The translations under genes and the position numbers were made by a program. From DSNY01 sp037442465 (lineage in GTDB: Bacteria > Pseudomonadota > Gammaproteobacteria > Burkholderiales > Burkholderiaceae_F): DNA of 10,202 nucleotides. The stretch covers positions 1 to 10,202 of the forward strand of contig JBBIQI010000123.1 of the NCBI GenBank assembly GCA_037442465.1. The letters are read 5' to 3'. Below the pieces are notes generated by a model. The model was not told where the DNA came from and searched no databases. It worked only from the letters and a program-made list of their open reading frames with translations. Position 1 is the stretch's first letter. Every line of letters begins with the position of its first letter. This document shows positions 1 through 6,441 of the stretch, piece by piece.

Positions 1-1899
1 CTCGTGGATTTCCGCCATCCGGCAGGCGGTCATGACGTCCTCGAACGTCGCATGCGGATTGGCCAGCAGCAGGTTGTCGAGGATCGACCCCGAGAACAGC
101 ACCGTCTCCTGCGGCACGACGCCGAATGTGGCGCGCAGCTCGTTGGCCGACAGATGCCGACTATCAATGCCGTCGACGAGGATGCGACCTCGCGTAGGCT
201 GGTAGAACCCCTGCAGCAGCTTGGCAAGCGTGGACTTGCCGCAGCCCGACGGCCCAATCAGCGCAACGCATTCGCCTTGCCTGATCTGCAGGCTGAGGTC
301 CTCGTAGACGTAAGGCCGGTCGTCGCCGTAGCGGAACGCGACGGATTGCACGTCGATGACCGGCAGCATCGATCGGACTTTGGGGTCGCGAGCAGCCCGG
401 GCGGGATTGACGCTGTAGGGCTCGGTCGGCGAGTCCATCAGATCGCCAAGCCGCTTGACCGCAAGCCGCGCCTGCTGGAACTGTTGCCATAGGTCGACCA
501 GCCGCAGGATTGGCTGGCTGAGTTTGCCGGCGAACATCTGGAAGGCGACCAGCATGCCGATCGTGAACACGTCGGCGAGTTCGGCCGGCGGCTGCATCAC
601 GATCCAGGCGCCGACCACGAGGATCAGCAGACTCATCGTCTGCTCCAGCGTGGTGGCGAACACGTTGTAGGTGTTGGCGACCTGCCTGGTTGCGAAGTTG
701 GCCTTCAGATGCGAGGCAAGGTAGTCGCCGTAGCGGCGCGTTAGGATCGGCTCCATCTGCAGCGATTTCACCGTCTCCATGCCGGCCACGTACTCGGTGA
801 CGAAGGCCTGGTTGCGCGCACCGAGCAGGAACTCCCGGTTCAACCTCGTCTGAAAAATCGGGCTGACTACCAGGCTGGCCGCGACGATCAGCGCGAGGAT
901 GCCGAGCGCAATCAGCGTCAGCGGCACCGAGTAGACAAACATGATTGCCAGCGCGATCGACAGGAACGGGATGTCGAGGACGAGCGAGACAGCGGCCGAC
1001 GACATGAAGTCGCGGATCTGCTCCACGCCGTGCAGCCGCGCAGCGATCACACCGGTCGGGCGGTGCTGGAAGTAACGCGGCGGCAGTTCGACCAGGTGCC
1101 TGAAGACGGCGCTGCCCAGCACGGCGTCGATGCGCGTGCCCGTGTGCAGCACGAGATGCTGGCGCACCCAGGTCAGCAGCGCGGAGAACCCGGTGAAGAC
1201 GGCGAGCCCGATGCCGAGCGCGATCAACGTGGATTCGGTGCGGTGGACGACGACCTTGTCGATGATCGCCTGGGTCATCAGCGGCAATCCCAGCGCGAGC
1301 AACTGGATGACCAGCGATGCGAGCAGCACGTCGCACCAGATCCGGCGGTGCTTGAGCAGTTCGGGCACGAACCAGCGGAAGCCGAAGCGCGCAGCGGCCC
1401 GCACTGCGTCCGGATCGTTGGGCGGCGCGACGTTCGGTCGCGCGACGAGGAACGCACCGACAGCGCGCGCTGCGAACTCGGCCGGCGCAAGAACTGAAGG
1501 TATCGAATCGAGCGCCCGGAAGAAAACGATCTCGCGTCCGTCTGCGCGCACGATCAGGACAGGGCGAACACTTTCGTCTGCCGACGGCCTCTCACTGACA
1601 GCGGCCGACAGATGAACGAACGCAACAGACGCAGCCGACTCGCGTTTCAGCTCCGCGGATCGTTCGACTTCGAGCCCCAGTGCGCGCAGTGCGCTACAGA
1701 ACGCGTCAGCGTCGTAAGGCGGCGCGAATCGTTGCAGTGAAAGTTGGGGGTCGAACGGAACGCCGTGAATCCCGCAAACGCTGCCGAGAAGCCAAATGAA
1801 CTCGTCCGCTGATAGCGGCGGCGACCGCATAGGGTGAGGCTTCGCGGCGACCGGGCGAGTTTCGTCGCCCGGATCCGGCGCGTCTCCACGTGGCGGCAT
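1..1899 (-). CDS. Type I secretion ABC exporter, HlyB-like, with inactive C39-like N-terminal domain (partial, C-terminus off the window)
   Basis: This is an inner-membrane ATP-driven exporter that would work with a HlyD-type adaptor and an outer-membrane TolC channel; neither partner is in the window. The frame is open for 633 codons from ATG 1899 to base 1 and continues past the edge. Residues about 31-155 resemble the C39 peptidase-like domain, but the catalytic Cys-Gly motif is absent (the region reads FIWLLGSVCGIHGVPFDPQ), so it should bind substrate rather than cleave it, as in HlyB. Residues about 175-470 form the membrane domain, with hydrophobic stretches near 190-208, 226-245, 303-345 and 420-435. 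The nucleotide-binding domain starts near 515, with Walker A GPSGCGKST at 549-557 and the Q-loop glutamine at 597 (VVPQETVLF). The signature motif, Walker B and H-loop lie beyond the edge. The start follows a strong ribosome binding site, GGGAGGGG, about 6 bases upstream. The class is secure; the exported substrate is unknown. Confidence 0.93.
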   Translation of the reverse strand, partial: MPPRGDAPDPGDETRPVAAKPHPMRSPPLSADEFIWLLGSVCGIHGVPFDPQLSLQRFAPPYDADAFCSALRALGLEVERSAELKRESAASVAFVHLSAAVSERPSADESVRPVLIVRADGREIVFFRALDSIPSVLAPAEFAARAVGAFLVARPNVAPPNDPDAVRAAARFGFRWFVPELLKHRRIWCDVLLASLVIQLLALGLPLMTQAIIDKVVVHRTESTLIALGIGLAVFTGFSALLTWVRQHLVLHTGTRIDAVLGSAVFRHLVELPPRYFQHRPTGVIAARLHGVEQIRDFMSSAAVSLVLDIPFLSIALAIMFVYSVPLTLIALGILALIVAASLVVSPIFQTRLNREFLLGARNQAFVTEYVAGMETVKSLQMEPILTRRYGDYLASHLKANFATRQVANTYNVFATTLEQTMSLLILVVGAWIVMQPPAELADVFTIGMLVAFQMFAGKLSQPILRLVDLWQQFQQARLAVKRLGDLMDSPTEPYSVNPARAARDPKVRSMLPVIDVQSVAFRYGDDRPYVYEDLSLQIRQGECVALIGPSGCGKSTLAKLLQGFYQPTRGRILVDGIDSRHLSANELRATFGVVPQETVLFSGSILDNLLLANPHATFEDVMTACRMAEIHE

Positions 1900-1905
1900 G
1901 ATCGT

Positions 1906-1940
1906 CCCCTCCCTTGGAGGCGTCGACGGGCGTCGCCTCC
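1906..1940 (-). promoter_or_regulatory. Leader with two competing hairpins around the exporter ribosome binding site
   Basis: On the minus strand GGAGGCG (1940-1934) can pair with CGCCTCC (1922-1916) across an 11-base loop, leaving the ribosome binding site GGAGG (1912-1908) free. Alternatively CCTCC (1920-1916) can pair with that same GGAGG across the 3-base loop AAG, which would hide it. The two folds share the CCTCC arm and so exclude each other. The base pairing is read directly from the sequence; a role in translational control is inference. Confidence 0.4.
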
Positions 1941-2276
1941 CAGTGTTTGCGGTCGCTGTGTACCGACGGCGCTTTTCGTTTCAGTGAATCAAATCGTTGC
2001 GGACATGGTCAACCATGAATATTCACGTTTCGGCAGGCGCGCCGATTGCTCGCTGTGATGCCAGCGTGCCTCGCGTACTTGAACAACGCGCGCCAAGTGC
2101 GCGTGGCTGCAACGGCAATCGAAAGATGGGCGGTTCGCGGCAAGACCACCACCGGGGGGAACGCCCGCGTGTGCCTATCGAGTTCCCATCACGCGAATGC
2201 GCCAACGCCGGTTGCTTTCACGTGGGGATATCCGAACTCGAGGGAACTCGCGAACAGGGCGCGAATGACCAGCACC
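1941..2276. other. Intergenic stretch upstream of the exporter, no gene supported
   Basis: No open frame here has a convincing start, ribosome binding site or recognisable protein. On the minus strand, TTGACC (2012-2007) and ATTCAC (1989-1984) are 17 bases apart and could be a poor sigma-70 promoter for the exporter; the -10 match is weak. A perfect 10-base palindrome, TGAATATTCA (2016-2025), lies next to the possible -35 box and could be an operator. A 6-base-pair hairpin, ACGCGC/GCGCGT, sits at 2086-2104 without a T-run. The stretch appears less GC-rich than the genes on either side. Confidence 0.4.
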
Positions 2277-2304
2277 AAAAGAACAAGGCCCGCAAGTGCG
2301 GGCC
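2277..2304 (-). terminator. Intrinsic terminator after the PEP-CTERM protease gene
   Basis: Reading the minus strand, GGCCCGCA (2304-2297) pairs perfectly with TGCGGGCC (2294-2287), a stem of 7-8 GC-rich base pairs with a very short loop. It is followed by the T-rich tail TTGTTCTTTT (2286-2277). It begins about 30 bases past the protease stop codon at 2337. Stem, loop and T-tract on the right strand make this a good Rho-independent terminator. It should insulate the exporter gene from protease transcription. Confidence 0.82.
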
Positions 2305-2336
2305 CTGTCTCGTCGCGACCGCTTTCGGCTATAGGC

Positions 2337-3470
2337 TCAGACGGTCCGCGTGCGACTTGCCACTTTCGTGCTCGCCAGCAACAGCAATGCGAGCGCCAGC
2401 AGCGCGATCGTGTGCGGCTCCGGGATCTCCGCGGTGATGCGTATCCAACTGAGGTAGGAGTGCAATAGGACGCCGCCACCAGCGTCGCCGAAGTCGCCGC
2501 TGCGGCAGCGCCCCTGGCTGTCGCGCGGATCGTCGCTGTAGCAGAAGTTGATTCCGAACGTGTTGTTGGCGACGAGGAAGTACTCGCCCGTCCACGACCG
2601 GATGAACGAAGGTCCGCCCGAGTCCCCGCCGCCGAGATGCGTTTCGACATCGTTACCAAGATATGCGGAGCAGGCCAGCCCAAGGAGGCAAAACGTGTCG
2701 CGGAACAGCCCGTTGCGGGTGCCATCGAAGTCGTAGTACCAGACCTCGCGCGGCGTGGCCGGATCGAAGTTCGCTTCGTCGTCATTGTCGAACAAGTCGT
2801 AGATGTTGCCGCCGACCCGCTTGACGAAGAAGCTCGGCGCGACCGTGTAACCGTTGACGCCGTCGCCGCTCGTGCCGTAGCCCACCATCGTGAACTCGGT
2901 GCCCGGTGCGACCGCTTCGTCGGCAAGGCGATAGGTCTGCACCGTGTCCGGCAAAGCCTGCGACAGTCGGATGATCGCAAGATCGTCATTGACGCAGCCG
3001 AATGTGCCGTCGGGGCAGATGCCGAAGCCGTCGTAGTCCGGGTGGATCGTCACCTGGCTCGCGGTGATCAGGTCGGTCGCTGGGTTGAAGAACCCGTCGT
3101 CGTTGACGACGACGCGAACGTCGTTGCCCATCTGCGTGATGTCGATCACCTGGCCGTTGTCGAGCGGATCGACGCAGTGCGCCGCCGTCAGGACCATGAA
3201 CGGCGAAATCGCCGTGCCGCTGCAGATGAAGCTCTGCAGCGTGCCGCCGGGCGGCGTATAGCGGATGTTGATGCTGACCACGCCGGTGAATGGCGACGTC
3301 GTGACGTTGGGATCGACCCGCGCCGCCGGGCTGTCGGGCGGCGCACCCGCCTGGATCATCGGCAGCAATTCGGCCTGCCCCGTGCCTTGCAGCGCTTGAA
3401 TGACTGACGCCAGCGCCAGCGCCGGCACGCCGAACAGAAGCGCTGCGACCGCTTTGGTGCATCGATTCAT
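2337..3470 (-). CDS. Secreted trypsin-like serine protease with C-terminal PEP-CTERM anchor
   Basis: This 377-residue S1-family protease should be exported by Sec and then processed at the envelope by exosortase (not in the window). A signal peptide spans residues 1-21 (MNRCTKAVAALLFGVPALALA), with an A-L-A cleavage site. The catalytic triad is visible as H98 in TAAHC, D163 in DDLAII and S284 in GGDSGGP; C83 and C99 probably form the usual disulphide beside the histidine. The C-terminus has P350-E351-P352, a hydrophobic helix at about 354-366, and basic residues K369, R373 and R375, the standard PEP-CTERM layout. ATG 3470 is chosen because it directly precedes the signal peptide; starting at 3518 would add 16 residues and break that layout. 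The Asp-Ser spacing of 121 residues is longer than the 93 of trypsin, owing to an acidic, aromatic insert around 220-260. The target protein is unknown. Confidence 0.92.
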   Translation of the reverse strand: MNRCTKAVAALLFGVPALALASVIQALQGTGQAELLPMIQAGAPPDSPAARVDPNVTTSPFTGVVSINIRYTPPGGTLQSFICSGTAISPFMVLTAAHCVDPLDNGQVIDITQMGNDVRVVVNDDGFFNPATDLITASQVTIHPDYDGFGICPDGTFGCVNDDLAIIRLSQALPDTVQTYRLADEAVAPGTEFTMVGYGTSGDGVNGYTVAPSFFVKRVGGNIYDLFDNDDEANFDPATPREVWYYDFDGTRNGLFRDTFCLLGLACSAYLGNDVETHLGGGDSGGPSFIRSWTGEYFLVANNTFGINFCYSDDPRDSQGRCRSGDFGDAGGGVLLHSYLSWIRITAEIPEPHTIALLALALLLLASTKVASRTRTV

Positions 3471-3513
3471 CTTGGCTCTACCCCGTGGAAGTCCGGACCG
3501 ATGCAGCCTCGCA

Positions 3514-3529
3514 AGCAATGGGCGTTCCT
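3514..3529 (-). promoter_or_regulatory. Candidate sigma-54 (RpoN) promoter of the PEP-CTERM protease
   Basis: The minus strand reads AGGAACGCCCATTGCT. Against the RpoN consensus TGGCACGNNNNTTGCW, 10 of the 12 specified positions match, including the GG and GC pairs exactly 10 bases apart. Transcription would begin near 3504, giving a leader of about 34 bases before ATG 3470. RpoN control of PEP-CTERM genes through the PrsK/PrsR two-component system is known in floc- and polysaccharide-forming betaproteobacteria, which fits. The site is seen; its use is inferred. Confidence 0.5.
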
Positions 3530-3618
3530 GCCGTGCTCAAGGTGGGCAAGTCATTGATCGAATTGGAATCGGCTCGAGAGGGATGAAGCCCCTTTCAAGC
3601 GGCTGTAAAGCGGAGTGA

Positions 3619-3629
3619 CAGTGCCACTG
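3619..3629. repeat. Short inverted repeat upstream of the sigma-54 site
   Basis: CAGTG-C-CACTG is a perfect 5-1-5 inverted repeat about 90-100 bases upstream of the candidate RpoN promoter. That is a usual distance for an NtrC-type activator site. It may be a PrsR-like binding site, but a repeat this short can occur by chance. Confidence 0.25.
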
Positions 3630-3683
3630 AACACCCATCGCGCGTTCACGTGACCCAGCCGCGGACCTGCGGGCCGATCGCGC

Positions 3684-4301
3684 TCAGACGAGCAGCGCCG
3701 GCAGTTGCGCTTCGAGCCCTTCGTTCGGCGGCTTCTTGAAGCCACTCTTGGCGAAGCGGTGCCAGCGGCCGACGACGTAGGCGACGACCAGGTTCGCGCG
3801 CGCGGCGGGGTCGAACGTTTCCGGCAATTCCTTCTCGGTCATCGCCAAGCGGAAGCTCTGCTTCAGCGACGATTCGATGCGCTCGAAGAGCTGGTTCATG
3901 CGCTCCTGCAGCCGCTCGTTTTCGTTGACCAGCGCATCGCCGATCAGCACGCGCGTCATGCCGCGGTTGGTCTGCGCGAAGTCCAGCAGCATCACGACGA
4001 TGCGCCGCACCTGCTTCAGTCCCGAGGGCTCCTTGGCCGAGATTTCGTTGATCAGACCGAAGATCGTCGTCTCGATGAATTCGATCAGGCCCTCGAACAT
4101 CTGCGCCTTGCTGGCGAAGTGCCGGTACAGCGCAGCCTCCGACACGTCGAGCTTGGCCGCCAGCGCCGCCGTCGTGACCTTTTCGCCCTTCGGATCCTCC
4201 AGCATCGCCGCGAGCGTCTGCAGGATCTGCAGCTTGCGGGCGCCGGGTTTGCGTTTGCCGGACTCGGCCGCCGGCTTGTCGGAAGATTGGGCTGGTTGCA
4301 T
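3684..4301 (-). CDS. slmA: Nucleoid occlusion factor SlmA (TetR family)
   Basis: SlmA binds specific chromosomal sites and FtsZ, blocking Z-ring assembly over unsegregated DNA. The 205-residue protein has a TetR-type DNA-binding domain at about 24-65, with the helix-turn-helix TTAALAAKLDVSEAALYRHF (43-62). An all-helical ligand or dimer domain follows. Stretches recognisably like E. coli SlmA are SEAALYRHF, MFEGLIEFIE and RMNQLFERIE. E. coli SlmA is about 198 residues; the difference is a longer basic, flexible N-terminus here (residues 1-23). ATG 4301 is preceded by GGAAG. The gene lies 54 bases after the HAD nucleotidase and appears to be last in the argB operon. No SlmA-type site (GTGAGTACTCAC-like) was noticed in the window. 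No T-tailed terminator follows, so transcription may run toward the protease region. Confidence 0.9.
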   Translation of the reverse strand: MQPAQSSDKPAAESGKRKPGARKLQILQTLAAMLEDPKGEKVTTAALAAKLDVSEAALYRHFASKAQMFEGLIEFIETTIFGLINEISAKEPSGLKQVRRIVVMLLDFAQTNRGMTRVLIGDALVNENERLQERMNQLFERIESSLKQSFRLAMTEKELPETFDPAARANLVVAYVVGRWHRFAKSGFKKPPNEGLEAQLPALLV

Positions 4302-4355
4302 GGCGGGCTTCCGTAGGGACGGAAAATCTACCGGAAACTCGCGCGACGTGGGGGA

Positions 4356-5042
4356 TTACTTCCGCAGAAAAGCAAGACTTTTCGGCAGGTCCAACACGGA
4401 GGTCACGCGCAGACCGACATAGGTTGGCCGCCCCGGTAAGCCCCGCGCACGGGGATCGCCGCGCCGCCGCACCAGGATCGTTCGCAGACCGACGGCGCGG
4501 GCCGCCTTGAGATTGGACCGGCTGTCGTCGACCAGCACGGCGCGGTAGGCCGGGACTCTTTCGCGCGCGAGCATGTGGCGCAGCATCGAGCGCGACGGCT
4601 TGGGGCGAAAGCTGCCGTGCAAGCGCAGGCGCTCGATCGCGTAGCGCGCGCCGATATGCGGGTGCAGCGACAGTTCCCGCAGCACCGCGCGCGCGTAGCG
4701 GTCCGGCGCATTGGTCAGCAGCACCTTGCGACCGGGCAGCCGTGCCAGAAGCCGCGCCAGTCCGCGCTCGGCGCGCAGCAATTCGGCCACGTCGAAGTCG
4801 TGCGTCTCGCGCAAGAAGTGATGGGGATCGACCGCGTGGTGCCGCGCGAGCCCGAGCATCGTCGCCCCGTAGCGGCGCCAGTAGGCGAGCCGCAGTTGGT
4901 TCGCGGCGGGCTCGTCGAGCGCGAGATGCCTGACGACATAGTCGGTCATCCGCCGGTCGATCGCACCGAAGATCGCGTGCGACGCGTCGTGCAGCGTGTC
5001 GTCCAGATCGAAGAACCAGACCAGCCGCGCGCCGCGGTTCAT
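4356..5042 (-). CDS. HAD-family pyrimidine 5'-nucleotidase-like hydrolase
   Basis: This predicted cytoplasmic, magnesium-dependent phosphatase of the haloacid dehalogenase superfamily is 228 residues long. All four HAD motifs are visible: motif I DLDDT with nucleophile D12 and D14, motif II LLTN with T110, motif III K148 in RPKPS, and motif IV VDD with D172 and D173. A helical cap occupies about residues 20-95. Its sequence style and its place between argB and slmA match the group annotated as pyrimidine 5'-nucleotidase, which removes phosphate from UMP or CMP; the substrate is not proven by sequence. It starts 27 bases after the argB stop codon with no strong ribosome binding site, suggesting co-transcription and perhaps coupled translation. 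The C-terminus (after about 195) is arginine-rich. Confidence 0.85.
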   Translation of the reverse strand: MNRGARLVWFFDLDDTLHDASHAIFGAIDRRMTDYVVRHLALDEPAANQLRLAYWRRYGATMLGLARHHAVDPHHFLRETHDFDVAELLRAERGLARLLARLPGRKVLLTNAPDRYARAVLRELSLHPHIGARYAIERLRLHGSFRPKPSRSMLRHMLARERVPAYRAVLVDDSRSNLKAARAVGLRTILVRRRGDPRARGLPGRPTYVGLRVTSVLDLPKSLAFLRK

Positions 5043-5069
5043 CGGTGCGTCGTGCGGTGCGCCGCCCGG

Positions 5070-5957
5070 TCAGTGGCTGCGGATCATCGTGCCCACGCCG
5101 GCGTCGGTCAGGATCTCCAGCAGCAGGCAATGATCGACGCGGCCGTCGATGATGTGCACCGCGTTGACCCCGCTTCTGGCGGCCTCGAGCGCGGATGCGA
5201 TCTTGGGGAGCATGCCGCCGGAGATCGTGCCGTCGGCGGCGAGTTCGTCGATCTGCCGCGCGGTCAGCCCCGTGAGCAACCTGCCGTTCCTGTCGAGCAC
5301 GCCCGGCGTGTTGGTCAGCATCACGAGTTTTTCGGCCTTTAGGATCTCGGCGAGCTTGCCGGCGACCACGTCGGCGTTGATGTTGTAGGTCGCCCCCTCG
5401 TCGTCGAAGCCGATCGGCGAGATCACCGGAATGAAGGCGTCTTCCTCGAGCGCCTTGACCACCGCCGGGTTGATCGCATCGATCTCGCCGACCTGGCCGA
5501 TGTCGTGCAGCTTGGTCGGATCGTCACGGTCCGGGATGCGCATCTTGCGCGCGCGGATCAACCCGCCGTCCTTGCCCGTGAGCCCCACGGCCTGGCCTCC
5601 GTAGCGGTTGATCAAGGTGACCAGCTCGCCCTGCACTTCGCCGGCCAGCACCCATTCGACGACTTCCATCGTCTCGGCGTCCGTCACGCGCATGCCCTGC
5701 ACGAAGGTCGACTTCTTGCCTACGCGCTCGAGCGCCTCGTCGATCTGCGGACCGCCACCGTGCACGACGACCGGGTTCATGCCAACGAGCTTGAGCAACA
5801 CCACGTCGTGCGCAAAGCTTTCCTTCAGCCGCTGCTCGACCATCGCGTTGCCGCCGTACTTGACCACGATCGTCTTGCCGTGGAAACGGCGGATGTACGG
5901 CAGCGCCTCGGACAGAATGTCGGCCTTCAGGTTGGCAGGAATCTGAGCGCGGTCCAT
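5070..5957 (-). CDS. argB: Acetylglutamate kinase
   Basis: ArgB phosphorylates N-acetylglutamate with ATP, the second step of arginine synthesis, in the cytoplasm. The 295-residue product has the amino-acid kinase signatures in order: KYGGNAM (33-39), HGGGPQID (66-73), GMRVTDAETM (88-97), NINADVVAGKLAEIL (192-206), LTNTPGVL (214-221) and GGMLPKI (247-253). About 27 residues precede the first kinase strand. That N-terminal helix is typical of hexameric, arginine-inhibited forms, so feedback inhibition is likely. ATG 5957 was chosen because MDRAQIPANLKADIL matches the usual N-terminus; upstream in-frame residues are arginine-rich and unlike the family. The ribosome binding site is poor. It is the first gene of a probable argB - HAD - slmA operon and is divergent from the metal-binding gene at 6117. 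Confidence 0.97.
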   Translation of the reverse strand: MDRAQIPANLKADILSEALPYIRRFHGKTIVVKYGGNAMVEQRLKESFAHDVVLLKLVGMNPVVVHGGGPQIDEALERVGKKSTFVQGMRVTDAETMEVVEWVLAGEVQGELVTLINRYGGQAVGLTGKDGGLIRARKMRIPDRDDPTKLHDIGQVGEIDAINPAVVKALEEDAFIPVISPIGFDDEGATYNINADVVAGKLAEILKAEKLVMLTNTPGVLDRNGRLLTGLTARQIDELAADGTISGGMLPKIASALEAARSGVNAVHIIDGRVDHCLLLEILTDAGVGTMIRSH

Positions 5958-5987
5958 GCGGTCGCAGGCGGTACGCAAACAGCGCGC

Positions 5988-5993
5988 AGTGTA
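5988..5993 (-). promoter_or_regulatory. Weak -10-like box upstream of argB
   Basis: The minus strand has TACACT at 5993-5988, matching TATAAT at four of six positions. It lies about 30 bases before the argB start codon, giving a short leader. I see no good -35 box at the expected distance, so an activator or another promoter is possible. Nearby, CCGGGG-CTG-CCCCGG (6016-6030) is a perfect inverted repeat that might affect either divergent gene. Confidence 0.25.
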
Positions 5994-6116
5994 TCGGACG
6001 GCGGCGATCAGGCCGCCGGGGCTGCCCCGGGGACGCGAGCGTGCCGCCTCGCATCGGCGCAAAATGCGCACTTTGCGGGCCTGCTACGACGGGCTCATCG
6101 AACACGGGAAGAACCG

Positions 6117-6320
6117 ATGACACGGGAATTCGAGATCACCGGCATGCACTGCGGAGGCTGCGTGAACCGCGTGACCAAAGCGCTCAAAGCCGTCGCCGAT
6201 GACGTCACCGTCACGCTCGAGCCGCCGCGCGCGGTCTTCGGCGAGCCAGTCGACGTCGACGCGGTGCGGGCGGCGGTAGCCCGCGCCGGCGACTACACGG
6301 TGAAGCCGATCCAGACCTGA
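6117..6320 (+). CDS. Small heavy-metal-associated (HMA) domain protein, CopZ-like
   Basis: This 67-residue protein is a single HMA fold, the ferredoxin-like metal-binding domain of copper chaperones and P-type ATPase N-termini. The metal site is GMHCGGCV, with C12 and C15 forming the CxxC pair. HMA proteins of this kind bind Cu(I) or a similar soft metal and hand it to a transporter; no copper ATPase or CueR regulator lies in the window, so metal and partner are open. The length is normal for a free-standing domain. ATG 6117 is preceded by GGGAAG about 6 bases away. It is divergent from argB and followed by a hairpin without a T-run, so it looks like a single-gene unit. Confidence 0.9.
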   Translation: MTREFEITGMHCGGCVNRVTKALKAVADDVTVTLEPPRAVFGEPVDVDAVRAAVARAGDYTVKPIQT

Positions 6321-6326
6321 CTGGCC

Positions 6327-6346
6327 CCGGCGCGCTGCCGCGCCGG
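6327..6346. other. GC-rich hairpin just after the HMA gene
   Basis: CCGGCGCG (6327-6334) and CGCGCCGG (6339-6346) form a perfect 8-base-pair stem with loop CTGC, starting 7 bases past the HMA stop codon. No T-run follows on either strand, so it is at best a transcript-end stabiliser or a weak terminator. Confidence 0.4.
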
Positions 6347-6400
6347 CTGCGCATGGCGTCGCCGGTCCTTGATCTGCGCCGCAGCGGCGGGCCGCGCGGG

Positions 6401-6409
6401 TGCTATCTT
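6401..6409 (+). promoter_or_regulatory. Possible extended -10 promoter element before archease
   Basis: TGCTATCTT contains the TG of an extended -10 box followed by TATCTT, matching four of six -10 positions. Transcription would start near 6416, about 26 bases before the archease start. No -35 box is visible. No sigma-54 site of the kind used by RtcR in enterobacteria was found between 6321 and 6441. Confidence 0.25.
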
Positions 6410-6441
6410 GGACGCGAGCAAACGACCACCGGCCGTCGTGG

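Noticed and set aside
1997..2468. Overlapping plus-strand frames of about 140 residues between the exporter and the protease
   Set aside because: No ribosome binding site or recognisable domain. They run over the terminator and into the 3' end of the protease gene on the opposite strand.
3640..3683. Terminator after slmA
   Set aside because: Only short GC pairings (CCGC/GCGG) with no T-run on the minus strand, too weak to call.
3646..5130. 494-codon minus-strand frame spanning slmA and the HAD gene
   Set aside because: It is a shifted-frame reading of two real genes. Both have intact family motifs in their own frames, so no fusion or frameshift is needed.
6400..6441. Upstream GTG start for archease
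   Set aside because: The added 14 residues have no family counterpart, and the possible promoter element at 6401-6409 overlaps this start.
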